From: Candidatus Rokuibacteriota bacterium
GTDB taxonomy: Bacteria; Methylomirabilota; Methylomirabilia; Rokubacteriales; CSP1-6
Direction: 5' to 3'
DNA length: 8,599 nt
Assembly (NCBI GenBank): GCA_016206385.1
Contig: JACQRS010000196.1
Span: forward strand, 1-8,599
Below are positions 1 to 6,121 of the stretch, in pieces. The translations under genes and the position numbers were made by a program. How positions within the stretch are numbered: position 1 is the stretch's first letter; every line of letters starts with the position of its first letter. The notes under the pieces are model-generated. The model was not told where the DNA came from, ran no database searches, and saw only the letters and a program-made list of their open reading frames with translations.

Positions 1-389
1 GGACCGTAAAGGGCGCGGCCGGCAGTGCCGTGACGGCGCTCGCCGCCCTGGGAGCCCACCCGGAAGCGCTCGTCGTCGCCATCTCGCCGGCCATCGGCCC
101 GTGCTGCTACGAGGTGGACGTGCCGGTCATCGATCCGCTCCGTGGCGCGTTCCCGGACCGGTGGCAGGAGTGGGTCACTCCGGCCGGAGCTGGCAGGTGG
201 ATGCTCGACCTCTGGGCCGCCAACGAGGCCCAGCTCATCGCCGCAGGATGCGGGCCGGAGCGGATCGTCAACCCGCGGCTCTGCACGGCGTGCCGGCGGG
301 ACCTCTTCTTCTCCTACCGGAAGGAGGGGAGCGGCGGCCGTCTCGTCACCGTGGCCGCGCTGCCCGCCTCCGAGCCGCGGGCATCCTGA
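1..389 (+). CDS. pgeF: Peptidoglycan editing factor PgeF (YfiH/YlmD, laccase-domain family), 5'-truncated
   Basis: This is the C-terminal 128 residues of a PgeF/YfiH-family protein; the gene enters from the left edge and the first full codon is at base 3. The opening residues TVKGAAGSA continue the family's H-A-G-W-R-G block, so the histidine of that block and the other metal/catalytic ligands lie outside the window. Visible family motifs are SPAIGPCCYEV near the start and CTACRRDLFFSYRKEG near the end, followed by the usual short beta-strand tail. The family includes E. coli YfiH, which edits wrongly built cell-wall precursors, and purine-nucleoside-cleaving LACC1 relatives. The exact substrate here cannot be told. 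The GTG at base 30 is internal and is not the start. The gene ends with TGA at 387-389, one base before the convergent phhB stop. In Firmicutes the orthologue ylmD precedes ylmE/yggS, and that order is kept here apart from the intervening phhB. Confidence 0.93.
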   Translation, partial: TVKGAAGSAVTALAALGAHPEALVVAISPAIGPCCYEVDVPVIDPLRGAFPDRWQEWVTPAGAGRWMLDLWAANEAQLIAAGCGPERIVNPRLCTACRRDLFFSYRKEGSGGRLVTVAALPASEPRAS

Positions 390-390
390 G

Positions 391-723
391 TCACTGCGCG
401 TCCCGGTCGATCTTGGCGGCCAGGATGAAATCGTTCTCCGAGAGCCCGTCGATGGCGTGGGTCGTGATCTCGAGCCGGACGCGGTTCCAGGAGTGGATCA
501 GGATGTCCGGGTGGTGGCCCTCGGCCTCGGCGATGGCGCCCACCCGGTTTACGAAGGCCAGGGCCCGGGCAAAGTCCTTGAAGGCGAACTCCTTGCGGAT
601 CCGTTTTCCGTCGGCCAGGTTCCAGCCGGTGAGGCTGGCCAGGTAGCGCCGGGCCGTCGGTTCATCCAGAGGCGGCACGCCACCCTCGCACGGGACACAC
701 TTCTTCTGGGCCAGGTCTTCCAT
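391..723 (-). CDS. phhB: Pterin-4a-carbinolamine dehydratase
   Basis: A 110-residue protein of the PCD/DCoH family, the usual size. The enzyme dehydrates 4a-hydroxytetrahydrobiopterin to quinonoid dihydropterin and so recycles the cofactor of aromatic amino acid hydroxylases; in bacteria without such a hydroxylase it can serve other pterin chemistry. The N-terminus has the common KKCVPCEGGVPPL block (residues 7-19). The active-site EGHHPD (68-73) carries the His-His pair, and ITTHAIDGLSENDF (86-99) supplies the third histidine, His89. The start at 723 is chosen because the homology begins there and a GGGAGG Shine-Dalgarno lies 6 nt upstream. An in-frame extension to 834 gives unrelated sequence. 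The gene stands alone on the minus strand, convergent with pgeF (1 bp apart) and divergent from yggS, so it interrupts an otherwise co-directional cluster. No aromatic amino acid hydroxylase gene is visible in the window. Confidence 0.93.
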   Translation of the reverse strand: MEDLAQKKCVPCEGGVPPLDEPTARRYLASLTGWNLADGKRIRKEFAFKDFARALAFVNRVGAIAEAEGHHPDILIHSWNRVRLEITTHAIDGLSENDFILAAKIDRDAQ

Positions 724-725
724 TG

Positions 726-735
726 TCCTCCTCCC
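726..735 (-). promoter_or_regulatory. Shine-Dalgarno of phhB
   Basis: On the minus strand the sequence reads GGGAGGAGGA, followed by CA and the ATG at 723-721. The GGGAGG part is 6 nt from the start codon. It is the strongest ribosome binding site near any candidate start of this frame, and it fixes the start at 723 over the longer frame beginning at 834. Confidence 0.75.
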
Positions 736-770
736 GCGGCAAACGCCCTGGAAGCGGTCTTCTGCCCTCA

Positions 771-779
771 ATGCTAGCA
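771..779 (-). promoter_or_regulatory. Possible extended -10 promoter element for phhB
   Basis: On the minus strand the sequence TGC-TAGCAT fits an extended -10 (TGn followed by a 4/6 match to TATAAT). It would give a leader of roughly 40 nt before the phhB start. No convincing -35 hexamer lies 16-18 nt upstream, which leaves this call weak; an extended -10 can partly compensate for that. Confidence 0.25.
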
Positions 780-799
780 CCGAACAGGCCGGCTCTGCC

Positions 800-828
800 T
801 TGTGATCGACGGAGAGGGCTGTTAGAAT
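800..828 (+). promoter_or_regulatory. Sigma70-like promoter for the yggS-proC-yggT-divIVA operon
   Basis: TTGTGA (800-805, 4/6 to the -35 consensus) and TAGAAT (823-828, 5/6 to the -10 consensus) are separated by exactly 17 bp in the spacer between divergent phhB and yggS. Transcription would start near base 835 and leave a leader of only about 10 nt, which contains the GAGG at 837-840. A dedicated promoter is expected here because the minus-strand phhB separates this operon from pgeF. It is predicted by eye only. Confidence 0.45.
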
Positions 829-845
829 GGCCACGCGAGGCGGCG

Positions 846-1649
846 ATGAGGGTGGATGTGGCGGCGAATGTGAGGGCCGTTGAGGGGCGGATCGCCCGCG
901 CAGCTCGTGCCGCGGGCCGTGATCCGAGTGAAATTCTCCTCGTCGCGGTCTCCAAGACCGTGGACGTGGAGCGGATCCGCGAGGCCATCGACGCCCGCGT
1001 CCCGGCGCTCGGAGAGAATCGGGTCCAGGAAGCGAAGGGAAAGATCGATCTCCTCGGCCGTCCGATTCCCTGGCACCTGGTCGGCACGCTTCAGACCAAC
1101 AAGGCCAAGGACGCGGTGGTCCTCTTCGACCTGATCCACTCCCTCGATCGGGTGGAGCTGGCGCGGGAGCTGGACCGGCGCGCCCGGGGGCAGGGGAAAG
1201 TGGTGGACGCGCTCGTCGAGGTCAACGTGGCGGGAGAGGCGACCAAGGCCGGCTTTCTCCCCGACCAACTCAAGGACGCCTTCGAGGCCCTCGCGCCCCT
1301 CAACGGGATCCGCGTCCGGGGGCTCATGACCATGCCGCCCCTGGCGGAGGATCCTGAGGCTTCCAGACCCCGGTTCAGGCAGCTCCGCGAGCTGGCGACG
1401 CTGGTGAACGGCTGGGGTTTCGAGCGGGTCGAGATGACCCATCTCTCCATGGGGATGAGCGGAGACTTCGAGGTAGCCGTCGAGGAGGGCGCCACGATCG
1501 TGAGGATCGGGACAGCCATCTTCGGCCCGAGGCGCTCACTCGGAGGGGGGCTGCGCCCCCCTTCCGAACCTCCCCTCAAGGTTGCGCGGGCGAAGCCCGC
1601 GCTCGAAACCGATCGAGAGCCCGCCGCCGAGGACGAAGATGAGCATTAA
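846..1649 (+). CDS. yggS: YggS-family PLP homeostasis protein with an unusual C-terminal tail
   Basis: A 267-residue single-domain TIM-barrel PLP-binding protein (YggS/YlmE/PROSC/PLPBP), which buffers intracellular pyridoxal phosphate and has no known enzymatic turnover. The PLP lysine is Lys37 in LLVAVSKT. Other family blocks are ALGENRVQEAK (54-64), WHLVGTLQTNK (77-87), VEVNVAGEATKAGF (124-137), RGLMTMPP (158-165), and HLSMGMSGDFEVAVEEGAT (199-217) leading to VRIGTAIFGPR. The start ATG at 846 has GAGG at 837-840 and matches the family's N-terminus; the open frame upstream to 723 has no homology. The family normally ends close to IFGxR at about 230 residues. Here 37 extra residues (231-267) are encoded by a hairpin-rich repeat and end in an acidic AEDEDEH, whose codons are the proC ribosome binding site region. 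The stop lies 11 nt inside proC, suggesting coupled translation. Confidence 0.95.
   Translation: MRVDVAANVRAVEGRIARAARAAGRDPSEILLVAVSKTVDVERIREAIDARVPALGENRVQEAKGKIDLLGRPIPWHLVGTLQTNKAKDAVVLFDLIHSLDRVELARELDRRARGQGKVVDALVEVNVAGEATKAGFLPDQLKDAFEALAPLNGIRVRGLMTMPPLAEDPEASRPRFRQLRELATLVNGWGFERVEMTHLSMGMSGDFEVAVEEGATIVRIGTAIFGPRRSLGGGLRPPSEPPLKVARAKPALETDREPAAEDEDEH
1541..1617. repeat. Composite palindromic repeat inside the 3' end of yggS
   Basis: Three hairpins lie in 77 bp. At 1541-1566 an arm of CGGA plus six G and one C pairs with its complement around a TGC loop, about 11 bp with a single bulged T at 1562. At 1584-1602 there is a perfect 8-bp stem GCGCGGGC / GCCCGCGC with a GAA loop. At 1602-1617 there is a 5-bp stem CTCGA/TCGAG with a 6-nt loop. 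No T-run follows any of them, so a Rho-independent terminator is unlikely. The element keeps the yggS frame open and encodes its non-family tail. The arrangement resembles REP-like or palindromic elements dispersed in GC-rich genomes, but only one copy is in the window, so dispersal is inference. Confidence 0.6.
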
Positions 1650-2478
1650 GGGTAAAACGATTGGCTTTCTCGGCGCGGGGAATATGGCGGAGGCCCTCAT
1701 CAAGGGGCTCCTCAAGACCGGCATCATTTCCGCCGACTCGATCTCCGCGTCGGACGTGAGGCTCGACCGCCTGGAGCAGCTTCGGAGCCTCTACGGCGTC
1801 CACACGCTGTCTGACAACGCGCACCTGGTCAAGCGGGTGGACGTGGTGATCCTGGCGGTGAAGCCTCAGATCGTCGCCCCGGTCCTTCGCGAGGTGGCGT
1901 CCGAGGTGACGCCGGAGAAGCTCGTCATCTCCCTGGCCGCGGGGGTGTCGACCGCGACGCTCCGGGCGCTCCTCCCCAAGGGCGTGAGGCTGATCCGCAC
2001 CATGCCGAACACGCCCGCGCTCGTGCTCGAGGGGGCCACGGCCATTGCCAGGTCTGACGGGCTCAAGCCCGGGGACGCTGAGACCGCCCGCGAGATCTTC
2101 GAGGCGGTGGGCAAGGTGGCGGTCCTGGAGGAGGAATTGCTGGATGCGGTCACAGGGCTCTCGGGCTCAGGGCCGGCGTACGTCGCGCTGGTGATCGAGG
2201 CGCTCGCCGACGGAGGCGTCAAGATGGGACTCGACCGGGCCACGGCGATGACCCTGGCGGCCCAGACCGTTCTCGGCTCGGCGAAGCTCCTCCTCGAGAC
2301 GGGCGCCCACCCGGGCCAGCTGAAGGACATGGTCACCTCTCCCGGAGGCACCGCCATCACCGGCATCGCCGCGCTGGAGGAGGGCGGCGTGCGGCGCACG
2401 CTCATCAACGCCGTGGAGCGCGCCACGCTCCGCTCCCGGGAGCTGGGTCGCGCCGGGGGTGAGGACAAAAAGGCCTGA
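1639..2478 (+). CDS. proC: Pyrroline-5-carboxylate reductase
   Basis: A 279-residue protein of normal family length. It catalyses the last step of proline synthesis, the NAD(P)H-dependent reduction of 1-pyrroline-5-carboxylate to L-proline, in the cytosol. The Rossmann dinucleotide site is GFLGAGNMAEAL (residues 9-20). Family blocks AVKPQ (73-77), SLAAGV (98-103) and IRTMPNTPALV (119-129) follow. The helical dimerisation/active-site domain contains TGLSGSGPAYV (172-182), and the P5CR signature lies at about 228-248, around DMVTSPGGTAITGIAALEE. ATG 1639 is chosen because the homology begins there and GAGGA lies 5 nt upstream; the in-frame GTG at 1582 would only add translation of the upstream repeat. 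The gene overlaps the yggS end by 11 bp and is followed by yggT after 8 bp. The yggS-proC-yggT order is also known from Pseudomonas and other Gram-negatives. Confidence 0.96.
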   Translation: MSIKGKTIGFLGAGNMAEALIKGLLKTGIISADSISASDVRLDRLEQLRSLYGVHTLSDNAHLVKRVDVVILAVKPQIVAPVLREVASEVTPEKLVISLAAGVSTATLRALLPKGVRLIRTMPNTPALVLEGATAIARSDGLKPGDAETAREIFEAVGKVAVLEEELLDAVTGLSGSGPAYVALVIEALADGGVKMGLDRATAMTLAAQTVLGSAKLLLETGAHPGQLKDMVTSPGGTAITGIAALEEGGVRRTLINAVERATLRSRELGRAGGEDKKA

Positions 2479-2486
2479 GGCCGCCC

Positions 2487-2786
2487 ATGTTCGTGATCCA
2501 GTATTTCCTGGTCGCGCTGGCGAAGCTCGTGAACCTCGCTCTCTGGGCCTACATGTGGATCATCGTCATCCGCGCCCTCATCTCATGGGTGAACCCGGAC
2601 CCCTACAATCCCATCGTCCGCTTTCTCTACCGGATCACCGAGCCGGTCCTTCGCCCCATCCGGTACCGCCTCCCCACCTGGCAGATAGGGCTGGATCTCT
2701 CCCCGCTGATCGTCATCCTGATCATCTACTTCCTCCAGCAGTTCCTGGTCCCCATCCTCTACGAGATCGCCCGGATGGTGGCCTGA
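2487..2786 (+). CDS. yggT: YggT/YlmG family integral membrane protein
   Basis: A 99-residue membrane protein. Two hydrophobic helices flank a conserved amphipathic centre: about 5-30 (rich in F, V, L, W, I) and about 72-92. The family signature is seen as RALISWVNPDPYNP (29-42), EPVLRPIR (52-59) and DLSPLIVILII (70-80). The family is small and widespread. Its bacterial function is not firmly defined; it is tied to osmotic tolerance, cell division cluster context and, in chloroplasts, nucleoid or thylakoid organisation. ATG 2487 has GAGG 6 nt upstream, overlapping the proC stop region. Its place between proC and divIVA matches the ylmG position in the division-linked cluster. This is one YggT unit; some Gram-negative homologues have a tandem duplication. 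Confidence 0.92.
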   Translation: MFVIQYFLVALAKLVNLALWAYMWIIVIRALISWVNPDPYNPIVRFLYRITEPVLRPIRYRLPTWQIGLDLSPLIVILIIYFLQQFLVPILYEIARMVA

Positions 2787-2798
2787 GGAGGTCTTGCC

Positions 2799-3269
2799 AT
2801 GCGCATCACGCCGGTCGACATCCGCCAGCAGCAATTCTCGACCCGCATGTTCAGGGGCTACGACGTCCAGGAGGTGGATGCCTTCCTGGACGAGGTCGCT
2901 GGGGACTACGAGCACCTCGTCAAGGAAAACGCGCTTCTGAAGGAGCAGCTGGCGGTGCTGGAGGAGCGGACGCGGGGGATCGAGGCGCGGGAGCGGACCC
3001 TCCAGGAAGCGCTGATCGCGGCCCAGCGGGTCACTGAAGAGATGAAGGAGGCCGCCAGGCGGGATGCCCAGCTCCTGCTCCGCGAGGCGGAGGTCGAGCG
3101 GGAGAAGCTCATCGAGGCGGCGCGCGGCGAGGAGGCCAAGATCAAGAGCGAGGTCCTGGTGCTCCAGCGCGCCCGGCGCCAGCTCTTCGAAGGGCTCCGC
3201 GCCACCATCGAGATGTACGAGCGGCTGATCGCGCAGGACCTGGCCGATGAAGGGCCCGGGCAGAGCTGA
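2799..3269 (+). CDS. divIVA: DivIVA-domain coiled-coil protein
   Basis: A 156-residue DivIVA-family protein. The N-terminal membrane/curvature-binding domain is clear: MRITPVDIRQQQFSTRMFRG followed by YDVQEVDAFLDEV (residues 1-33), close to the family form with its F-x-G-Y-D turn, where exposed aromatic and basic residues insert into the membrane. From about 35 to 145 the protein is a nearly unbroken, highly charged heptad-like coiled coil (many E, K, R, with L/A spacing), and the tail is short. DivIVA proteins gather at negatively curved membrane (poles, septum) and recruit division, cell-wall or chromosome-anchoring partners. The client here is unknown. A strong GAGGAGG lies 7 nt before ATG 2799. 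The gene follows yggT by 12 bp and overlaps the next gene by 23 bp. In Gram-negatives the family is much less studied than in Firmicutes and Actinobacteria. Confidence 0.93.
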   Translation: MRITPVDIRQQQFSTRMFRGYDVQEVDAFLDEVAGDYEHLVKENALLKEQLAVLEERTRGIEARERTLQEALIAAQRVTEEMKEAARRDAQLLLREAEVEREKLIEAARGEEAKIKSEVLVLQRARRQLFEGLRATIEMYERLIAQDLADEGPGQS

Positions 3270-3546
3270 TTCCACGCTGCTCCATGTCAGGGTGCAGCCC
3301 CGATCCGCGGTCAGCGAGGTGGTCGGCTGGCAGGGGAGCGCCCTCCGCGTGCGGGTCACTGAGGCCCCGGTCAACGACGCAGCCAACCGCGCGGTCCTGA
3401 TCCTCCTGGCCGAGGCCCTCGGTGTCCCGCGCTCTCAGGTGAGCCTCGTTCGCGGCGCCCACGGCAGGGACAAGCTGATCCGGATCTCCGGCATCTCCCG
3501 CGACCTCCTGGAGGCCAGGCTGGTGGCCCGGAGGGCGCTCGGGTGA
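3247..3546 (+). CDS. yggU: DUF167 / YggU family protein
   Basis: A 99-residue alpha/beta protein of the DUF167 (YggU) family, of normal size. Family features are LHVRVQPRSAVSEVVG (12-27), LRVRVTEAPVNDAANRAV (33-50) with the conserved N/AN pair, a helix ending in EALGVPRSQVSLVRG (56-70), and GRDKLIRI (73-80). The biochemical function of the family is unknown; structures show a small compact fold without an obvious active site. In E. coli it sits beside yggS and yggT, and the same neighbourhood is seen here. ATG 3247 lies within the divIVA 3' end (23-bp overlap), and the stop TGA shares bases with the GTG start of mtnA (GTGA, 4-bp overlap), implying coupled translation. A slightly later in-frame start cannot be ruled out, but the conserved part begins by residue 12. 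Confidence 0.9.
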   Translation: MKGPGRADSTLLHVRVQPRSAVSEVVGWQGSALRVRVTEAPVNDAANRAVLILLAEALGVPRSQVSLVRGAHGRDKLIRISGISRDLLEARLVARRALG

Positions 3547-4562
3547 TCGCGCCGATCCGCTGGGCCGGGGATCGGCTGGTGCTCCTGGATCAGCGGCGGC
3601 TCCCTCTTGAGGAGAAGGAGCAGGAGTGCGCTGACTGGCGCCAGGTCGCCGACGCGATCCGCACGCTGGCGGTGCGTGGGGCGCCGGCGATCGGCGTGGC
3701 AGCCGCCTTCGGGGTCGCGCTCGCGGCGAGAGAGAGCCGCGCCACCGTCTTTGACGACTTCCTGGCCGACCTGGAGGTGGCGCTCAAGGGGCTCGCCGCC
3801 ACCCGTCCCACGGCGGTCAACCTGTTCTGGGCTCTGGAGCGGATGCGGCGCGTCTGTCTTGAGCACCACGCCCTTTCGCCGGATCAGCTCAACGCGCGGC
3901 TCCTGGCCGAGGCCCTCGCGATCCAGGACGAAGACGTTGCCGCCAACCGGGCCATGGGAGAGCACGGCGCGCGCCTCGTTCCTGACCGTGCCCGGATCCT
4001 CACCCACTGCAACACCGGCGCCCTGGCCACGGCGGGCTACGGCACCGCCCTCGGCGTTGTCAGGGCCGCCCACTCCCGGGGCAGGCTGGATCTCCTCTGG
4101 GTGAACGAGACGCGGCCGGTGCTCCAGGGGGCCCGGCTGACGGCGTGGGAGTGCGCGAAGGAAGGGATCCCCCACCGGGTGATCTCAGACGTCGCGGCTG
4201 CCGCCCTCATGGCGCGAGGCCAGGTGGACCTGGTGATCACCGGCGCCGACCGGATCGCTGCCAACGGCGACACGGCCAACAAGATCGGCACCTACGGCCT
4301 CGCGGTCCTGGCGAACCACCACGGCATTCCCTTCTACGTGGCCGCGCCGTTCTCCACCATCGACCCCGCCCTGGCTTCGGGGGCCCTGATCCCGATCGAA
4401 GAGCGCGATGCGAGCGAGGTCAGGCGGGTCGGAAGCCAGCTCATCGCTCCCGAGGCCTCGCCGGTCTACAACCCCGCCTTCGACGTGACGCCGGCAGCGC
4501 TGATCACGGCCATCATCACCGAGCGCGGCGTCTATCGACCCCCGTTCGCCTTCTCACGGTGA
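3543..4562 (+). CDS. mtnA: S-methyl-5-thioribose-1-phosphate isomerase
   Basis: A 339-residue protein of the MtnA/eIF2B-like family, of expected length. It converts the aldose S-methyl-5-thioribose-1-phosphate to the ketose form in the methionine salvage pathway, recycling the methylthio group left by polyamine or other SAM-dependent synthesis. Motifs: RGAPAIG (45-51), the catalytic cysteine Cys156 in THCNTGALATAGYGTALG (154-171), WVNETRPVLQGARLTAWE (186-203), and the catalytic aspartate Asp236 in GADRIAANGDTANKIGTY (234-251). The C-terminal block NPAFDVTPAALITAIITERG (310-329) is also typical. The GTG start at 3543 is supported by the GTGA overlap with the DUF167 stop and by GGAGG about 8 nt upstream. 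No other salvage genes (mtnK, mtnN, mtnP, mtnB-D) are in the window, so the pathway partners must lie elsewhere. The gene overlaps the following SagB-like gene by another GTGA. Confidence 0.96.
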   Translation: MIAPIRWAGDRLVLLDQRRLPLEEKEQECADWRQVADAIRTLAVRGAPAIGVAAAFGVALAARESRATVFDDFLADLEVALKGLAATRPTAVNLFWALERMRRVCLEHHALSPDQLNARLLAEALAIQDEDVAANRAMGEHGARLVPDRARILTHCNTGALATAGYGTALGVVRAAHSRGRLDLLWVNETRPVLQGARLTAWECAKEGIPHRVISDVAAAALMARGQVDLVITGADRIAANGDTANKIGTYGLAVLANHHGIPFYVAAPFSTIDPALASGALIPIEERDASEVRRVGSQLIAPEASPVYNPAFDVTPAALITAIITERGVYRPPFAFSR

Positions 4563-6106
4563 GTCAGAGCGAGAACCGCGACATCCGGGTGGCCCGCCAC
4601 TACCACGACCGGACCGCCCATAGCTCCTGGTCGGTCCGCCAGGGCGGCCACTACCTGGACTGGGACGTGAAGCCGTTCCTCTACAAGGTGTATCCGGACC
4701 TCCCGGTGATCCAGCTCCCGCGCGAGCTGCCGTCGCTCGCCGGCGACGCCCTCGAGGCGCTGAGCGGGGCTCCCGGCGCTCTGGGTGATCTCACCCTGGA
4801 GGCGCTGGCGGCCCTCCTCTTTTTCTCGGCAGGGATCACCAGGAAGAAGACCTATCCGGGCGGTGAGGAGATGCACTTCCGCGCGGCCCCGTCCACCGGG
4901 GCTCTCTATCAGACAGAGGTCTATGTGCTGGCCGGAGCGGTGCGGGATCTCGCCGCCGGGGTCTATCACTTCTGTCCCGGTGACTTCTCTCTCCGTCGGC
5001 TGCGCGGGGGGGATTTCAGGCAGGAAGCGGCTCAAGCGGCCGCCGACCCGGCGATCGCCGGCGCCCCTGCCACAGTCATTGTCACCGCCATCTACTGGCG
5101 GAACACCTGGAAGTACCAGGCGCGGGGCTACCGGCATCTCTTCTGGGATTCGGGCACGATGCTCGCGAACCTCCTCGCCACCGCCGCCGCCCTCTCGCTT
5201 CCTGCGCGCCTGGTCACCGGCTTCGTTGACAGCCGGATCAACCACCTGGTGGGACTCGATCCGGACAAAGAGGCGAGCCTGGAGCTGGTCCCCGTCGGGG
5301 TTGAGGGGGCTCCGGCGTCTCCCGCACCATCCGTTGAGCCGATCGCTCCGCGCATCATTCCCCTGTCCTCCAGCGAGCAGGACTACCCGCTGCTCCGCGA
5401 GCTTCACGCGGCGTCGAGCCTGGTGGATCCCGATGAGGTCAGCCAGTGGCGCTTCGCCACGCCTCTGCCCGGGAGGGGAATGCCGTCGGGTCTTCTTCAC
5501 CTTCCCGGGCCTCGAACCCGCGCTGGGCGCGATCTCAGCGAGACGATCCTCCGGCGCGCCTCCACCCGGCAGTTCGCCCACGTCCCGATCAGCGGCGAGG
5601 AGCTGTCCAGCGTTCTCTTCCACGCCACGCGCGGAGTCGCCGCTGATTTTCCGTCAGGTCTCGTTGACCTCTACCTGATCGTCAACGCCGTCGACGGGCT
5701 GCCGTCGGGGGCCTATTGCTACTGGCCGCAGGCCCACGGCCTCGAGCTCCTGAAGGAAGGGGAGTTCAGGGGGCAGGCGGGCTACCTCTGCCTCGAGCAA
5801 GCCCTCGGCTTCGACGCGAGCTCGGTCATCTTCTTCCTCGCGGACCTCCCCTCGATCCTCCCGCGCTACGGCAACCGGGGCTACCGGCTCGCCAATCTCG
5901 AGGCGGGGCTGATCGGTGGCCGGTCCTACCTGGGGGCCTATGCCCAGGGGTTCGGGGCCTCCGGGCTGACCTTCTACGACAGCGAGGTGGTGAGCTTCTT
6001 CTCCCCCCACGCCGAGGGCAAGGACGCCCTGTTCGTCACGGTGCTGGGGCGCTCGGTGAAGGGCGTCCCTGGCACCACGGTGCCGATCCAGATCAGCAAG
6101 TCGTGA
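4559..6106 (+). CDS. Tandem-domain SagB/ThcOx-type nitroreductase-like protein
   Basis: A 515-residue protein with two nitroreductase-fold halves of the SagB/ThcOx dehydrogenase type. Residues 1-55 form a conserved lead (HYHDRTAHSSWSVRQGGHYL with LDWDVKPF after it). Half 1 (about 75-250) has RAAPSTGALYQTEVYV (108-123), GVYHFCPGDFSLRRLR and KYQARGYRHLFWDSGTMLAN (185-204). A linker of about 75 residues follows. Half 2 (about 325-505) has RRASTRQF (332-339), SGAYCYWPQAHGLELL and YGNRGYRLANLEAGLIGG (437-454). Relatives are FMN enzymes that oxidise azolines to azoles in thiazole/oxazole peptides, or act as stand-alone enzymes of unknown substrate. No YcaO cyclodehydratase or precursor peptide is nearby, so a peptide-modification role is not supported here. 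GTG 4559 overlaps the mtnA stop as GTGA; there is no clear Shine-Dalgarno, so translation is probably coupled. An in-frame GTG at 4589 is the alternative. No signal peptide was seen. Confidence 0.87.
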   Translation: MSQSENRDIRVARHYHDRTAHSSWSVRQGGHYLDWDVKPFLYKVYPDLPVIQLPRELPSLAGDALEALSGAPGALGDLTLEALAALLFFSAGITRKKTYPGGEEMHFRAAPSTGALYQTEVYVLAGAVRDLAAGVYHFCPGDFSLRRLRGGDFRQEAAQAAADPAIAGAPATVIVTAIYWRNTWKYQARGYRHLFWDSGTMLANLLATAAALSLPARLVTGFVDSRINHLVGLDPDKEASLELVPVGVEGAPASPAPSVEPIAPRIIPLSSSEQDYPLLRELHAASSLVDPDEVSQWRFATPLPGRGMPSGLLHLPGPRTRAGRDLSETILRRASTRQFAHVPISGEELSSVLFHATRGVAADFPSGLVDLYLIVNAVDGLPSGAYCYWPQAHGLELLKEGEFRGQAGYLCLEQALGFDASSVIFFLADLPSILPRYGNRGYRLANLEAGLIGGRSYLGAYAQGFGASGLTFYDSEVVSFFSPHAEGKDALFVTVLGRSVKGVPGTTVPIQISKS

Positions 6107-6121
6107 CCCGCGGCACCGTCG

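Noticed and set aside
723..845. Upstream in-frame ATG for yggS at 723
   Set aside because: It would add 41 residues without homology and run over the divergent promoter and the phhB ribosome binding site; ATG 846 has a GAGG and matches the family.
1541..1602. Rho-independent terminator at the end of yggS
   Set aside because: The hairpins are strong, but no T-tract follows, they lie inside the reading frame, and proC begins 37 nt further on in the same operon.
4532..5623. A 363-codon open frame on the minus strand opposite the SagB-like gene
   Set aside because: It is the shadow of a well-supported gene with conserved motifs; its own product is R/G/E-rich without family blocks.
4559..6106. 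Thiazole/oxazole-modified peptide (TOMM) biosynthesis locus because of the SagB family hit
   Set aside because: No YcaO/SagC/SagD-like gene, precursor peptide, transporter or protease is in the neighbouring sequence; the neighbours are housekeeping genes.
6107..6121. Bidirectional terminator between the convergent SagB-like and kinase genes
   Set aside because: The 15-bp gap has no paired arms followed by a T-run; any termination must be Rho-dependent or lie inside the coding ends.
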